The notes under the pieces: model-generated
What the model was told of the DNA's origin: nothing
What the model saw: only the letters and a program-made list of their open reading frames with translations
Databases searched by the model: none
Shown: piece by piece, positions 32,301 to 47,485 of the stretch
Numbering within the stretch: position 1 is the first letter of the stretch
How the letters are laid out: each line of letters starts with the position of its first letter
Program-made: the position numbers and the translations under genes
Assembly: GCF_012273895.1 (NCBI RefSeq)
Contig: NC_052104.1
Coordinates: forward strand, 1,922,001-1,986,000
Direction of reading: 5' to 3'
DNA length: 64,000 nt
Source of the DNA: Zerene cesonia
Taxonomy: Eukaryota > Arthropoda > Insecta > Lepidoptera > Pieridae

Positions 32301-35238
32301 AGCGTAAGCAGTGCGCTTCTCAAATACCATTTCACAATACTTTTCACTGATTGATTTAAATATAAACATTACTATAGGTAAATACGGTAAGTGGAGCAAA
32401 CACCGCTCTCTTTCTTCACCTTGACCCGTGTTTCAAGGTAACTAAATTTTTTTGCTACGCATTTTTCTAATATAGCGAACAAAGTATGTAAGGAAAACTT
32501 TTGATTGCGGCGCCCTGTGATTTGACTGAAGTTATAATATAACAAAGAACGAGAAGTGAATACATGTGAAGAAAAACGACTGATGCATATACAATTAACA
32601 AGGAAAAATGTTAGATTATGCTGCCATTTTGCGTAATGCAAACAAGTAACATACGATTTCATAAGCCGCAAAAAAGTTTAAAGCAACTGTGGGAAACTGT
32701 AGTCTAGTATTGTACTAGTATCGATAGCGTTACATAAATTGAAATGTTACATGAAATTTATACTTCTTGATATGTTTTCTATCTAGACATGCTTGTCTCT
32801 TTTATCTATTGGCTCGCATATATTGTAGGGGTTCTAAATGGTTTATGCGATTTTTTTCAGTTTCAAAAGGCGTCCGGTTTAGGAATTCGGCGGTTATATA
32901 TTTATAGGTATAAAAAATGTGTGTGGGATCCGTTTTTTCCTCCCATTGAACTATGAATGTGATAGAATAGGAGGCCTTATAATAGAGTGTATTGTAATTT
33001 ATCTCAAGATCTCTATCCTATCCTGGGCTAGTTTCTGCCATGAAAATAACATTTTATTTTTAACTCCTCCAGAATTGAAAATTGATAGTTTTATAAGGAG
33101 AATAAAATGAAGTTCCAACTTTGAGTCAATATAAAGGTATAATATACTAATAGTGGACGTCCACGGCGTGTCACATCGATTATTTCTTCATAGTGAAGTT
33201 ATAATTTGAATATTAAGGATATGGAGTAGTGTTTATTTAAAAATGACAATATTTATATAAAAAAAATGGAAAATAAAGTGTTAGGTTTGAAAATATGTTT
33301 TATTTTTTAAGATCACACTAATCCGAATTATGAAGTTACATAAAAACTGAACTATTTAATATTTAATTTAGGTTTGTAAAAGCATGTTATATGCATCTAA
33401 GTATACATATAATTGGAATGACATCGCTGCACGATATTTAATAATACTAAATTATACATATTTGAGTATTCAAAAGGTTTATGACTAGTTCTCACATTCT
33501 TTTGTCTTAACTCCTTTGCGTCGAGATTTCAATATATGTATCTCTATTTGTGGTGATGGTGATGGTGGTTCAATGAAATTAAAAATATATAAGGGCGATA
33601 TAAAACAGCAATAATTTATGGGTAAATACGCAATTTAAAAGGCGGAGTCCCGTAAACGTATTCAGTCTGGTAACTTTTGGAAATATGGACGAAATTTAAT
33701 AAAAGCCGACCTGCCTGATAAATAGCTTACCCATCTCGTATCCCACTCAACTACATGACGAAGGTAATTTTAACGGAAAGTTAGGTATTTGTTGGATTTT
33801 CTCCGTATGCTATAGTATCACAGTATTTCACGTCTATATTAATAATGCAAGATAATGACATATTGCCTTAGTCGATAGTAATGATAGGATTTCGATGAAA
33901 ACCATATGAGTTTTCTGTTTGCGGGATCTTGATCGTTTTGAAACATAGCAGGTAATAGCTATTTGTTTGTAAAAGCAGCGAGTTAATTTTATTACATTTT
34001 CAGGACTCCAGATAATTCCAACCTAATTTAAAAAATGCTACTAAAGAAGCAATTTACTTTATCACCAACATCCAAAATTCAGTTAGCAATATTTCCCTAA
34101 AAACAACGCTTAAACTCCTATTCCAGTTATCAGAGCATCTAAAACAAAAGCTATTTCATAAAAAGTTGAGCACGTTTAGCGTTGAGTGGTATCGCATCAT
34201 CTATCGAACTAATCGGGATAAGTCTGTTGAAGAGTGTCAATGCCTGGTTTAGCACTCAGATCAAATGATAAGGCACAAGAACGCAGGGAATATCTCAGCT
34301 TAGGGATAGATATTTTGCCTATTTTCGCAGAATTAGGGCGTCGCTGTGACATGGTTTTATTTTTATATGAGAGATAAATTTTTGGATTCATTTTTTCGTT
34401 ATGACGGTCGTGATCTTATTTCTTGTCTTTTGTATCAAAACTTGACCTGGATAGTGTAAAATTTTTTCTATTGTCAAAACTAAGAATAAGAATTTTATCA
34501 TTTACTTGTAGATTGTTATGTTGTCGAAAACGGCACTGATAAACGTTAAATACTTTTCCCTTTCTGATTTGAACGTAATGTGGTGGTCAGGAAAATGGGA
34601 GAGGTGATAGGATTCTTCGTTGAAATCAAAAAAATCCTAAAATTTTTCACGGGGTAATTACAATGGAACGATTAATCTTGAGTCCGTGCCAAATACTGTC
34701 CAACTTAGGTACTTTATTGATTATGTAGTATAATTTATTAGTTAGAACGTTAGTTATGCCAACAAAACTAAATAATTCTAAGACTAAGAAAGCAACAATG
34801 AGTAATTAAGGTTGGTATACACACATTATCCATATGCTCATAATTTCGTATTGTCCCACTTCTGTTGACAGTATGGCTTCCTTTAAATGGATTTCCTTTG
34901 TGCTACGGCTTTCGTTATAAGCAGAAAAGGTATTGTTTTCAACGGGTTAGTGTGGCATACTAATGGACGGGACTTTTCTATACCACGGGTCTTTTATGTC
35001 GCAGAAATATAGTTGTTTATGAGTCATTTCAATTTGGCCCAGCTTTGAAGCAACTATGCACCATATTCAAAAATTGAAATTTCCCGTGTTTTGATTATCA
35101 AGTTACCTTTGTTGTAAATACCACCTGGATTCACCCACAACTTCTTTCCGCGTACGCTGAAGCTTTGGAACGATACCAGCTACGGTGTTTCCGAACAATT
35201 ACGACATTGGGGCCTTCAAGAAAAGAGCGTATATGTCA
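29316..35238. other. About 5.9 kb without a recognisable gene
   Basis: AT-rich sequence. Open frames up to 99 codons (for example on the minus strand at 32372-32671) lack splice context, codon bias or domains, and I treat them as chance. Confidence 0.5.
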
Positions 35239-35239
35239 C

Positions 35240-35356
35240 TTAAAGGCCGGTAAAGCACCTGTAACTCCTCTAGTGTTACAAGTGTTTATGGGCGGTGGTG
35301 ACCACTTAACATCAAGTGGCCCATCAGCTACTTTTCTTGCTCTGCCCAAAAAAAAA
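35240..35356 (+). mobile_element. Non-LTR 3' tail fragment
   Basis: Shows ACAAGTGTTTATGGGCGGTG, then CAAGTGGCCCATCAGCTAC and a short A-run, matching the 3' part of the 19.5 kb family. Confidence 0.55.
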
Positions 35357-36281
35357 TTCATTAAATCGAATCAAACTTCACCGCCATCGCACTCGACAAA
35401 TACCTACTCAAAAAACAAAATGAATAGGATAAAATCGATTCCCTCATGCATTCCGATGCATTGACTTGACATTCAATATGCATTCAGTGGACAGTCAGGC
35501 CAATCAACCAATTGACAGCGTTTATAAAGTGCAACAGACTGCCAAGAAGCTAATTGTGTTATCCTCAGAGACGCAAAGGACCTGTCGGCCAGAATTGTGG
35601 GATAGAGTTCAGAGTCGAAATCTATTTCCTAACTAATATTATCTAGTGTATTTAGTATCAGCATAGACCTATACATACAAATAGGTACTTTTGATAAACA
35701 AAATGGTTATACTTTAACAACAATTAGGTCTTTTCAATAAAAATTTACATTAAAACTTTAAAGAAAATTAAAAATAAATGTAAATAATTCCAGTATATAT
35801 TTTGATTTGAGATTATACGTTTTCCCAATCTTATTTTGAACCCTTGAATGAAAAAGCTCTAAAATTATTGGACGCTATAGTTTTTCATCTATTAGTATGA
35901 AATAACTAGACCGTACAATATTATACTTACAATTATATAGTGAGTGAAATAGCTACATAAAAATTAAAATAACGATTCAAAGACCCAACGAAATAAAGCC
36001 GAGCGTACTCTAATAACAATTTAGCAAACACGGTTATATTTTCATGTTTAGAGGTCGCGATAAAAATAATGACATTTTATTATTTATGGTTTGAGAAAAT
36101 GGAGGCAGTGTAATAACGTTCTAAATGGGGTTAATTGGGAAGAAAAGGACAATCCAGCGATTCCTAACGACTTCGTGGGTCGATAAAATGGGATTTATAA
36201 GGGCGTAATTAGTGGAAACTTGTCGGAGTATCTGTTTATTGAATTTTTTAATGTAATAGTGGTTTGCCGATGTGGATTGAA

Positions 36282-36415
36282 GCGATCACTACCGCCCATA
36301 AACATTTGCAGAAGTAGAACCGCTGCAAATATGTCTCCCGCTTTTCCGGTGTAAAGGAGAAGGAAAGGTGTGGCTACGGGAATAAAGGAATAGGCTGGGA
36401 AGGATACGGGCCACC
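36282..36415 (-). mobile_element. Non-LTR/SINE tail fragment, minus orientation
   Basis: Reads on the minus strand through AGCGGTTCTACTTCTGCAAA to TGTTTATGGGCGGTAGTG, the same tail family with the CCTTCC-type pyrimidine tract upstream. Confidence 0.55.
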
Positions 36416-36984
36416 AGTCAATCATTTAACCCACAAATCGATTTTCTGTGCAAAACGAAAATCGTAAGGGTCAGATTAACTGTTCGCATACTTTAACGAA
36501 AACCCCAGTAAAACTGATAACTTTTATTTTATGTAATTCATGGGACTATTATAACTCGCCATCTAGCGTACGAATCATCATTAAAAAGTGGAACGTATTA
36601 AATTAAGAGCACGTTAATTAATACAGATCTCGCATCTCTAGTTCACCTTTTTATTTAGTCAGCGTTCAAGAGTTGCATGAATACTATGACAAATACACGA
36701 GCAACTAATCCCAAATTAAGGCCGCTTTGACCCGTAAATTTTATAGGGCAAAAGGTAAAGGTTAAACTCTCAGTATAAATGTACGTATATCTGCAGTAGG
36801 GTTGTCAACTTAAGTGTTTTAGAATAAAATGTGATTCTGTGTGAGTTTTTTTTAAACACTATTAAAAAGAGATTATAAACACTTGTTTTTTTTGTTCTCT
36901 CAATGATGGATGCTCGTATCCTCAACCTTTCCTTTTTTCTCACTATAAAAAGCGGGAAAAGCATTAGCCTCTGCTAATGCCATA

Positions 36985-37045
36985 CCCTTGCTAAAGTTGA
37001 ACGCTTACCATCAGGGGAACCATCAGCTCAGTTATCTGCTATGTC
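36985..37045 (+). mobile_element. Small non-LTR tail fragment
   Basis: Contains CGCTTACCATCAGGGGAACC followed by CAGCTCAGTTATCTGC, the last part of the tail family. No A-run remains. Confidence 0.45.
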
Positions 37046-37049
37046 ATTA

Positions 37050-40000
37050 CAACGGTCTATTATTATATTTTCATAATTAATCAATCTTTAATTGTATGTT
37101 TGTAGTATATGTAACATAATTATATTTTTTAAACATCGTAACTATATTGAAAAAATATAACATTCCCTCATGTTAAGCTTCAGGATACAAAAATAATAAA
37201 TTATTTATTTATAAATGCACTAACGAGTTACAACCCTGGCCCCAGTGTCTCCCATTGCTCGTTGAAGGAGTTTTGGAACGATAAAAGTTTTAGATTAGTT
37301 TTTAAACATATCGCTGAACGCGACCCTTAGACGCTTTATTAATCAAAACTTTTGAGTTTCCGGAACACGTCCGTAGGCGGTTTGTATATATGATGATGTA
37401 ATTAGCTCAAACGTATATCAGAAACCTACTAGGAACAGTCATAATGTGTGAATTTTAACAAGTTGGTAGAAGATTTTCTGTAGGCTGAATGGATATCGAC
37501 TCGATGGATGGTGACTGAGACCAAAATCAGTTTAGTTTATTCTTGAATGCTGATTGAATGTAAGGCGTTTGTATTAGAAAATGTCAGTTAGATGTATAAT
37601 TTTTTTACAATTCATTCGGCGAGGACTTCTCTAAATTGTATTGTTATTTTAAAACTCATAATAAAGCCTAAAAGATAACTTAAAAACGTTAGAATATTAT
37701 CTAAAATAATATTTTATATATATACATAATTAAGAACAATATGAACTCATATTTAAACATATTATCGTACGATTATTTTAAAGCTTTATAGTTTTCAACT
37801 ACTTGATGTTAGTTAAATGAAATCGAAGAGCGCATTGGCTCGGAATTGATTTAGTTCTGAGCTTATTAAGAAAGTTTGAACAATCGTTTAGTTATACGAG
37901 TTCACTGGGGAGTCTTATGGCATTGAATTTCTATTGAGCTTCAAAATACGTGATGAGAAAAGGTCTCAGAAGGGGAAAATATATTGTTTTTCTGTCTTAT
38001 CTCTTGTTGATTCTGATCTTTTATGTGCGACTCTTCTGGTAAGAAAAAGGTTTTTGGTATTTACATTTATTTTATATTTCTTGTTATGTTACGCGGTATA
38101 GCGTAAATGATGGATTTTTACTATAGAGGTATAAGAAAACAGCGTTTTTAAAATATCAAAGTATAAACCATAGTGTGTACCATAGCATCAAAAGATTTTA
38201 GGTATATTTTTTATACGTTCTTGTGTCTCAGATTTCATTAAGTCTTTATGTCTTTAGTATTAAATGTCACTGGGCTTCAAAGTAGGTACATGAAATTTAT
38301 AGATATTTGCGGAAGTTGAATACGTCTACAATTTAATACTCTCAGTTACTTTATATGCTTTATAAAGAATTAACTAGATACGTTTATCTCAGGTCAATCT
38401 TGCTCTGTATTCATATAATATCCCTCATTATATTGTATTAAATAACCTAACAATGGCCAGAGAACAAGGAAACACTATATTTATTCACACAATGAAGTCT
38501 TGAACTTGCTGAGTTTTCACGTAAGAAACTAAGGTCGCCTAGTTTTCCCACCACGTTCAACAGTAACATGGTATTAATGGCCTTGATTTAAAGTTCAAAA
38601 TCACTTACAGTTTTGTCGTTGAACAAGTTGCATTGCTTTGTGGGTCAACATAATAATATACAGGCGTAATATGCAGTGTTGATGTAAACTACGTCTACCA
38701 GTATTAATGCACAAACACGTTCTTGAATAGAATTACATATTATATGGCTTCATTCACTCTGTAAAACTGTATTTTTAAATACTAATTATCCAAGATTTAA
38801 CGCCAGTTATTAAATATTCAATTTGTTTGACACTAAAACATTTGTACGCACCCGCGTTTTTATTAAAAATGACACTTTGTTCCCGCGCTTTTACATTGAT
38901 TTTTTTTTTATTGGTTATCACTGTCAATTTGCCAAAGTGCCAGTTGTACAATTTTTCCCTATGGCAACAAATTTTATTAGACTTTTTTTTAAACGTTCAT
39001 CAATAGACAATGATAAAATATCGAAATGAATAAATAAGTAGACAGGAAATCTATTTGAGAAATTTTGAAATCAATGCTATAATTTTATATATATAAAATT
39101 ATCTATTTTTTTTATAAATTATGCAAAATCTTTGACAATTATTTTGGAATTATTCAATGCGTATAATGCATACTTTATACATATTCAAACGATGAATAAA
39201 TATATGTTTTATGTTATTATATTATATGTTTCATGTGATAGGGTAATTTTTTTTAATTAGAAATTAAAAATGTGTCAGTGTGAATACGACATTAATAAAT
39301 ACACACACCCTACACACAGAAATATATACCTACTCACAGAAACATATACCTAAGTACACATAATAAGTCGAGGATGTTAATTATGAAACAAAAGAAAAAA
39401 TGAACGCAAAAGAATTCTGAAGCGGACCATTATCGAAAAATTTATAGGATATTAATTTGCAATGCGTTCGAGCGGATTCGTAAAAATTAAATATTAAGCC
39501 GGGCTGTGAAAGCGAGCAGCCATTTTGAATGAAATACGCACAATGGAAAAAATTCTCGAGTAAATTGTACAACGAAATTGTCGTGGAGAAAAGCTTGAGC
39601 GTTAAAAGAGATGTTTATATTAAAACGCGTGAAGTTAAATGGTAACTGTTAAGTGTTTGCAACTTATAAAGTTAGAACTAATTTTCTGGGGCTAGTCCTC
39701 GTTGATTTTGTATGTAACACGTCTTTATGTGTCAGCGTTTTGTTTGTATTTGGTACTTTATATGTTTAATTTAAATATGATTTATGTGTTAGAGTTATAT
39801 TGTAATGCTAGTTATCTGTAATTTTGGTAATAATTGTGCAAGAAAATAAATGTTTTGTTATGATGTCCAATGGATGTTGTACTCAAATATAAAACTTTTT
39901 TGGAATATATAATATGTTGAAGCACTTTGTTCGGTTGTACACTACATTTGGCGAGCAACGTGTTATTTTTGTAATTTACTTTTTCAAGATTCTGTGTGGT

Positions 40001-41930
40001 CCTCGGTGAATTCCGCCTCACGATTTAATTTTTCTATTCTGTAATTTTGTTTTTGTTTAGAAGCATTTCAAAATACTATAAAACGTAAAGCATGTAGTGT
40101 TTTTTTATTTTATATCATTTGTTCAACTTAGTTGATTCTTGTAACTATATTTTGTTGAAATAACTGAGCCATACAAAATAAGGACAAAATATATTACTGA
40201 TATTTAAGTTCTGGTAAATTAAACTTTTCTCTCATTGCCAAGCAGAATCGGAAGATTTTTCGCAAGAAATAAAAGAGAGATGTAAAAACGAATTGCACTG
40301 CATTCGCGAGATAATATTGCTAACATAAATAAAAGCATAAAATGTAAAATACAAGTCTTAAGGAGCAAGTTACGACGAAGCTATCGTGGCCATTGTTTTT
40401 TAGTTTCTTGATTTTCAAACTTTGTACAGCAGTGTACTATTTCAGAAGCAGTAATTCATAGATAATTTGTTTTACTAGTTTGTTTTATAATATTACCTTA
40501 CGCAAGCAAGATTCGAGAGTAATTTTGCAGTATTTATTTCAAATGCATTTTCTGCATTTATAACGTGTCTGAAATCTTTATGTGCGCACGTGGAGAGACA
40601 CATCAAATTATCATAACAATTACCTGAATACATTTTTGTAGTACACGTTATATTACAAACGAAACAAAGGTTTATTATGTTTTTATGGTATACCCCTACA
40701 ATGATAACTACTAAAACTAATTTTGCTCTATGAATTCTATGACGTTAATAACCACAGATAAAAAAACCACAACCAACTGCATTAATTTATGAATGACATA
40801 AATTATGAGTAACTTCCTTTGCACAGATAATGAAATAATTGTTGTGTCTGTGGTAGGCGCCGCCATAATTGCACTAATCAGTGAGTGGGCGAGCAGGTGA
40901 CGAATTGACCATTTGCTTTGAAGAAAGCAGCTGTTCTTATTACAGCACCATATTATATGTATAACATTCGCTCTGATTTGTGACTATGTATTCTTAGGTA
41001 TAATAATACTGATATTTAATAGTTTAAAATTGTAGTAGAATTTTAAATTCTACTAAGTTTTGATTTATTTTTTTTAAATTTGTATACGGTGCATTAATGT
41101 ACACCACACATACCACAGTGTTAATGCAGTAAATTTACAGATAAAAAAATAATACATATATTATCATCGGTAAAAAAATAAGTTGCTGTTAATATTATGT
41201 TTCTATCATCGATTCGAGAAATAAAGAAACAAAGTATGAAAGAGCCAATAAAAAGCGACAGCATTTTTATTTATTGCGATAACGAAAAACATTCTTAAAT
41301 CCACAAATGAAACACTATTTGCAAATTGATATTGAATAATCGATATTATATATAAAATCATTTATAAATGTCACGTTGTACGCTCGTGGAAAGCAAAAAA
41401 ATCCGAATAATGTTTAGTTTCACTAGTGTAGTAGTGAAAGTGCTTTACGAACAGTTACGTCATTCATTAGTAAACATAATGCGTGGGGACGTGTTTTAAA
41501 GAAACAGGAGCCTTTAGTTTAATCACTTTCTTGTTAATATATAAAAATAGTTTTAGTAGTTTAGATTTTTGAATAAATATATTCATGACACAAGGAATTA
41601 TATCAATTATTGTCGTGTAGCTATGTCAAGGTTTTCTTCATTTACACAAATAACAATCGGCTAATCATTTATTGCAAAATAATTATATATTGCTTAACGT
41701 GGCATTTCATTAACTCGTAGTGGGATATGTAGATATCTAATTGTAGTATCTGGCTATCAACAGTTCGATGTTTCGTATAATGAGTCCAAACAGAGCAATA
41801 CCATTAAAATTATTTTTAACGGAAAACTAAAGTGACTGCAAAGTCATGAGAACCTCTTTATTTTTTTCACTATCATCTGCATAAAAAAAAATCGTAATCA
41901 TTTGCGTGAAGAAGCACAAAATCTTCACAT
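37050..41930. other. About 4.9 kb without a recognisable gene
   Basis: Very AT-rich. Short open frames only, none with supporting features. Confidence 0.5.
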
Positions 41931-41933
41931 CCC

Positions 41934-42301
41934 TACTAATATTATAAATGCGAAAGTAACTCTGTCTGTCTGTCTGTCTGTTACGCTTTCACGCCTAAAC
42001 CACTGAACCGATTTTGACAAAATTTGGTATGAAGATAGAACTGAACTTGGGAAAGGACATAGGATACTTTTTATCGCGAAAAAAGGGTAGAAAGAGTTGA
42101 AAGAGGGGGAAAGTTTGTATGAAAGTTCATTATTGTCAAACCGATTTTGATGAAACTTGGTATGTAGATGGAGCTAAACGTGAACAAACGTGAACAACGT
42201 GAAAGAACAAACCATACTTTTTAATGCGAAGAAAATGCTCCTTACCATGTCACGCAATATAAGCGAATTCTACGCGGGCGAAGCCGCGGGCGAAAAGCTA
42301 G
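41934..42301 (+). mobile_element. Non-autonomous Helitron-like element (Lep1-type), best copy
   Basis: Starts TCCCTACTAATATTATAAAT, contains a TCTG microsatellite (CTGTCTGTCTGTCTG) and two copies of an ACCGATTTTGA[C/T][A/G]AAA[A/C]TTGGTATG module, and ends GCGGGCGAAGCCGCGGGC then AAAAGCTAG. The TC start, the hairpin before a CTAG end and the A/T-flanked insertion fit Helitrons. It has no coding capacity. Confidence 0.7.
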
Positions 42302-45300
42302 TAAATACTAAATTTCGGACTTCGAATGAGAAATTTTAGCCTAGATTCCTTATATTCAAGAAAAAATAGCCTATAAGAACAGGTTGCCGCGGTTACGTAT
42401 TTGACACACATTTTATTCAACTCACGATTCGACTGCGATGAACTATAAGTTCTCGAGTTGGACTAGCGAAAAATACCGGTTTCTTGTGACGTAGATGATG
42501 CGTAGTATTTAGGTTGCGTAATTTTAAAGCCATTTCAAGTATATGCCTTTGATTGTCTCGATAATCTTTCGATTTATGTAAATAATGCGTAAACAAATAT
42601 TTCCGCGAGGCAGAAGTGATGATTTCTTAAGATTTTTTTATCACTATTGCATATTTACACGTAATTTTCAAATTCAATCGAGTTATTAAATTAGTAAAAT
42701 TGATGTTGTTACAGTACTTATTCTTTTTTGTAGTCGGCTAATATTTTACTCCTTCATTGACTCCGGCAATTATATTTATATTAAGATATTGTATTGCAAT
42801 ATATATGAGACATTTTCGTGGCTTATTCTAGTTTGCGCATAATTTCAAAGCTAACAAAATCTTGTCAGATACCAATAATCGACATTTCCAATACATAAAT
42901 TGATTCTAAATAATAATTATCCTTCGAGAAATCATAGTACCGTCCCTCTATAGTCTATACTCTATACCATCACTAACGCCGTGTCAACACTCTTACGCAA
43001 TAAGACCTCGAAAGGCTCTATTGACCCGTGAAGCTTATAACTATGAGCTTAAAGTTGAATTCCGTATAGCAAGCTATGTAGCACACAAGGCTAATTGCAA
43101 CATGCATGGGAATTCTTTTCGAATGTTGCGTATTTGCTTGTTCTTTTAGCTATAGTGGTAATGGCGTGGTTATGGTAGTGTAGGAAGCAAAATACACAGA
43201 AGAAATTCTGTTCAGAAAATTAAATTTTAATGTACTATACAAATAATATCTAGACTTAAGAAAAAGAATTTACAGATTGATCTGTCCAATGGAGATCTTA
43301 GAGAAAAAAGAGGGATATAAAACTAGAGGACAATTTCTTTCATTTTTGTTTTTCTATTAAAATATCAAACACTTAATAATATTAAGATCATATTACAAAA
43401 CAAGATTTGTTCACTTCTTATCTCATTCATATTTCATATAATCATCAAATCCACACCACATCAAAACAAGTGTAAGACTTGATTAATGATAAAATACAAT
43501 AATTGTCTTATAATTTTTAGCTGCAAATTGTGAGCAAGGTCTTAATGAATAGACGCGTTGTAGTGACAAGGGTTGGTACCTACAAGTGTCATCCTAAATG
43601 AATTGTATACTTGAGCGCACCTTTTTCACAGGCACAAAGCATTACCTTTATATTATTGCTGCGGCATTAAATGTAATTCTTCATTAGAACGTGTTTTTAT
43701 AGATAGGAAAAATGTTTAGAAAATGTAAGACTAAAGTCTTGTTATCTTCGTTTTTAACAGCTGGTAATAATATCTTCTCTCTGATCAAAAATACACATAA
43801 ACTATATTTTTTACTTGTATGACTGTTTTAATAATTAAATGTTTTACGCTTCACGAATTAAATTCTCACATACTTTAGCTGAGTATGAGAGTATAAAATA
43901 CAATTTTGTCTATCAAATTATTTAAAAATTTATAAGATACGAATAGCACCTATAATTATATCATTAGAATTGTGTCGATTATAAAAATAAGAAATACTTT
44001 TTCACAGCACAATCTTATCTTTTGAATTAATAAGGACGACATAACATACAAATCCTTCGTGTAAAAGTACATATTGAGCACAATAATAAAACGTAATACA
44101 CTCGAATTTACTCCAGTCATATTCCCAGTATCAATATCTATAAGGTGATCCCACCTGGTACCAATTTCGGGAAGATTCTCACGTGGCTTTCAGATTTCAA
44201 ATCTGGGAGAGATAGCAAATTGAAAGCAAGCTTTAAAGGTCAATTTATAACATTGAAATCCCTTGTATGGTTGATTTAAACATATAATTAAGAGTATTTA
44301 GTTACTGGCTTACATATTTTTGTATTCATTGAATCTCTTTTTATTGTTGCATTTTTAATGTGGAATCGACTAAACTCGACTACTCGATAAAAATCGAGAT
44401 AATACAAATACATAGTCTCGATTTTTATCTCCCATATTTTATATTATTGATTTTATGCTTAAATGCACGTCGACTATAATAAAATATGTTCATGCAACAT
44501 TCTTGATCAGATTGGTTTGCTGTTTAAGTTTTTTTAAAATTACCTGAAAATGTAACTTGCGTCTAACTGAAAATGTGTACTAACAAAGAATTAATCTATT
44601 TACCGAGATGTATCTATAAAATATTAAAGCTAACATCGCATATTATACGTAATGTTTTAATCATCTAAAATTAAAACTGATCCCTTTTAATAATTACTCA
44701 ACCTACCTGAGCTTTAAACACCATAATTACTAAGCAAATAATTTTTATAAAAAAGAGAGAACTTTTAATGAGATAGTTTAACTAACGAACGTGCTAATGG
44801 GCACTAATTTGTTAACAAATTTAAAAATATCCAGCGATGATTAACATGTTATTGGGAAGAATAACGAGGTTAAATATGATTGATCTTAAACATGTTGAGA
44901 TTACAAGGAAGATGGTTACTATCAATTTTTTTGTGTTACAATGTGTTAGTATTTAAGAGTTATTTATACCTGATGTAGGTCACATAAATATGCAGTCAAT
45001 ATGCAGCAAATTTAAGAAGTCAATGTCCAATTTCGCACTATCTTTTCAGATCGGAAATTGTAATTTTGAAGCAATCTCCCTCCCTCCCTCCCTTTTTATT
45101 TGTATGCCACGTTATCTCTTTAACACAATCCAATAATGAAATGTGAAACAGATAATAGGTGAGTATACCTTTTAATTATTTAGAAAATGAATTTTACATA
45201 GCAAAGCACATCATACCTCATTGAACCACATTTATTGTATATTTTAATTTTTTTATAGTAGAGAAATCTTGCATAGATACCTACGCTCCCGGGGAAGGGG

Positions 45301-46040
45301 CCGTGAATTATGTCGGGCTACGGATGCTCGTTGGAATTTATCCACACCCCCTCGGCGAAATCACATTGAAACTGTTTGTTTCTATTATAATCATAAGTTG
45401 AATAACTTCAGAAAATCATGTAAAATATAATTAATTATATATCTTACCGCTTCTTGTATCTATTTGGCGTTTTTAACGCTAAAACGTTATACTCATTTTG
45501 AATTTAAACTAAGAGTATTCGTCTTTGATATGTCGTGTATTTCCTATACACGTTTTTTATGTAGTGAAAATATAACTTGAAATTTGTAGATATTTTTCTA
45601 ATTACAATATGACAGACAATACGTTGATGAGTTTATCATTCTGACCTATAACGCTATTTATTTATCGTTTACCTATGACCAATTCGGATGCTGTCTGTTT
45701 TATCAAACGACTTCAAGAGGGTAGATGATTGTCAATTCGACTTGACTGGATGAAACGATTTTTATGGTTATTCTTTTATTTGTAAGCTGGTGCCTCCCGT
45801 GTTGTTCTATCTAAATTTACTCTAGTTCTGACAAATAGAAGGTGGTTTAGTTATTGTTTAAATAATTATTGTTGCAGGAATGATATAAAGCGTCATCAGA
45901 ATAAATAAAGTTTACTTTATAATACGCAAAAAACGAAAAACATTTCAGTTTTCTTTATTATGCCAAGTACTTTCTATGATTTTTTCATAAAACATGACTT
46001 CAGTCACGAACAGTTTCACTTATATATTTTCAAAATCTAT
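42302..46040. other. About 3.7 kb without a recognisable gene
   Basis: AT-rich. A short CCCT microsatellite lies at about 45077-45094. A GC-richer patch near 45285-45360 may be an eroded repeat. Confidence 0.45.
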
Positions 46041-46041
46041 A

Positions 46042-46227
46042 TCCTAATATTATAAATGCGAAAGTTTGTAAGGATGTGTGTGTTTGTTACTCTTTCGCGC
46101 AAAAACTACTGAACCGATCGCAATGAAATTTGATACGTAGACAGCTGGACAACTGGAATAACACAAAGGCAACTTTTTATCCCGGGATACGCACTTACGC
46201 GGGTGAAACCGCGGGGCGCAGCTAGTC
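46042..46227 (+). mobile_element. Helitron-like element, short copy
   Basis: Starts TCCTAATATTATAAATGCGA and ends GGTGAAACCGCGGGGCGCAG then CTAG. The middle has ACTACTGAACCGATCGCAAT and GGCAACTTTTTATCCCGGG. It belongs to the same group as the minus copy near 55.5 kb. Confidence 0.65.
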
Positions 46228-47115
46228 TACTATAATAGTTATAATTTTTATACGCTTTCATTCCTTAAAAACAAATTAAACATTGAGCGTTATTCAATTG
46301 TGTTCACAATTGTTAATTTTGCTTTTATTTAAGTTATTTGACTATATAGTTGATACTGGGAAATGCAAAACTCTATAATTTTTATGTCAATGCCTTACTA
46401 ACGTTCCGCACGATTTACCTACTGTTATCGCCTAACTTTGAATTACAAAGAGTAATGCCACACCATTTGCATTCAAAGTATAATATATAGTCTAACGTTT
46501 TTATTTGCATAACGTTTTATCCCTTTTTCAAAAAAGAATACACGATAAGCTAGATAGATAAGCGCAGGTAAGATTAGACAATTCACTTCTATTGAATATC
46601 TTTTAAATTTCTTTAAAAATGAATTAGTTTTATATATATCTTATTATAGAATCGATCAAAAAGACAGCTCTTATTGGAATCTTTAAGGCCTTTTATTTAT
46701 TTATTTCTCGTCACCTTTTATGTCCATCAAAATTTCATGTAAGGTTTAAAAAGACATGAGACAAGTAACTCATACATTTCAGAAACTTAGATTTATTTTC
46801 TATATAACACTGGTACAGTATGGGGTTATGTTTGGTTCAGCATGATAATAAATAGCATAACTAATGTTTTCCCTGCAGAAACTTTGGATCCAATCAATTA
46901 TAGTGACCCAATTATTGAATTTTAATTAAAATATAATGTTCTCGAAACGTACAATGAGCCGGTAATTAAATGCCGGATCAAATTTATATTGAGTATATTG
47001 TACGTCATCTATATGTATATTTTATTTTTCTATTTATCAATATATTTAATAAATTTTTTTTTAGTAGCAATGTTCCCAAAAAAAGCAACGTTTCGAGTTC
47101 ATAGCGGTTGTTTTT

Positions 47116-47151
47116 ATAATAAATAAATAAAATAAATAAATAAATAAATAA
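47116..47151. repeat. AAAT microsatellite
   Basis: An almost perfect run of AAAT units, with one interruption. Confidence 0.8.
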
Positions 47152-47423
47152 TAGTTAGTTTTGTGATTTTATTAATGGTACAATAATTCTACTTGGATTT
47201 TTTCATTAATATATTGTTATAATGGTTTATAAATAGTCATTATTTGTTAAAATCAATACGTGTGACTGTAGTGGCTTCCGAAACAATACATATGAGTATG
47301 AAGCAGACCAAAAATTTTGACATACATGCTTTGTCCCAGATTCAAATCCAGGACGCTACTCTAAAGCCAAAATAAGTGCTAAGTATAAGTAGCTGGGAAA
47401 TATAGAAGTAAACATATGTATAG

Positions 47424-47485
47424 TTTTTTTTTATGTCATAGTCGGCAAAGGAGCTGGTGGGTTGCCTGATGGTAAGCTATATAAG
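47424..47485 (-). mobile_element. Non-LTR tail fragment, minus orientation
   Basis: T-run, then GTCGGCAAAGGAGCTGGTGG and TTGCCTGATGGTAAGCT, the reverse complement of the tail family end. Confidence 0.55.
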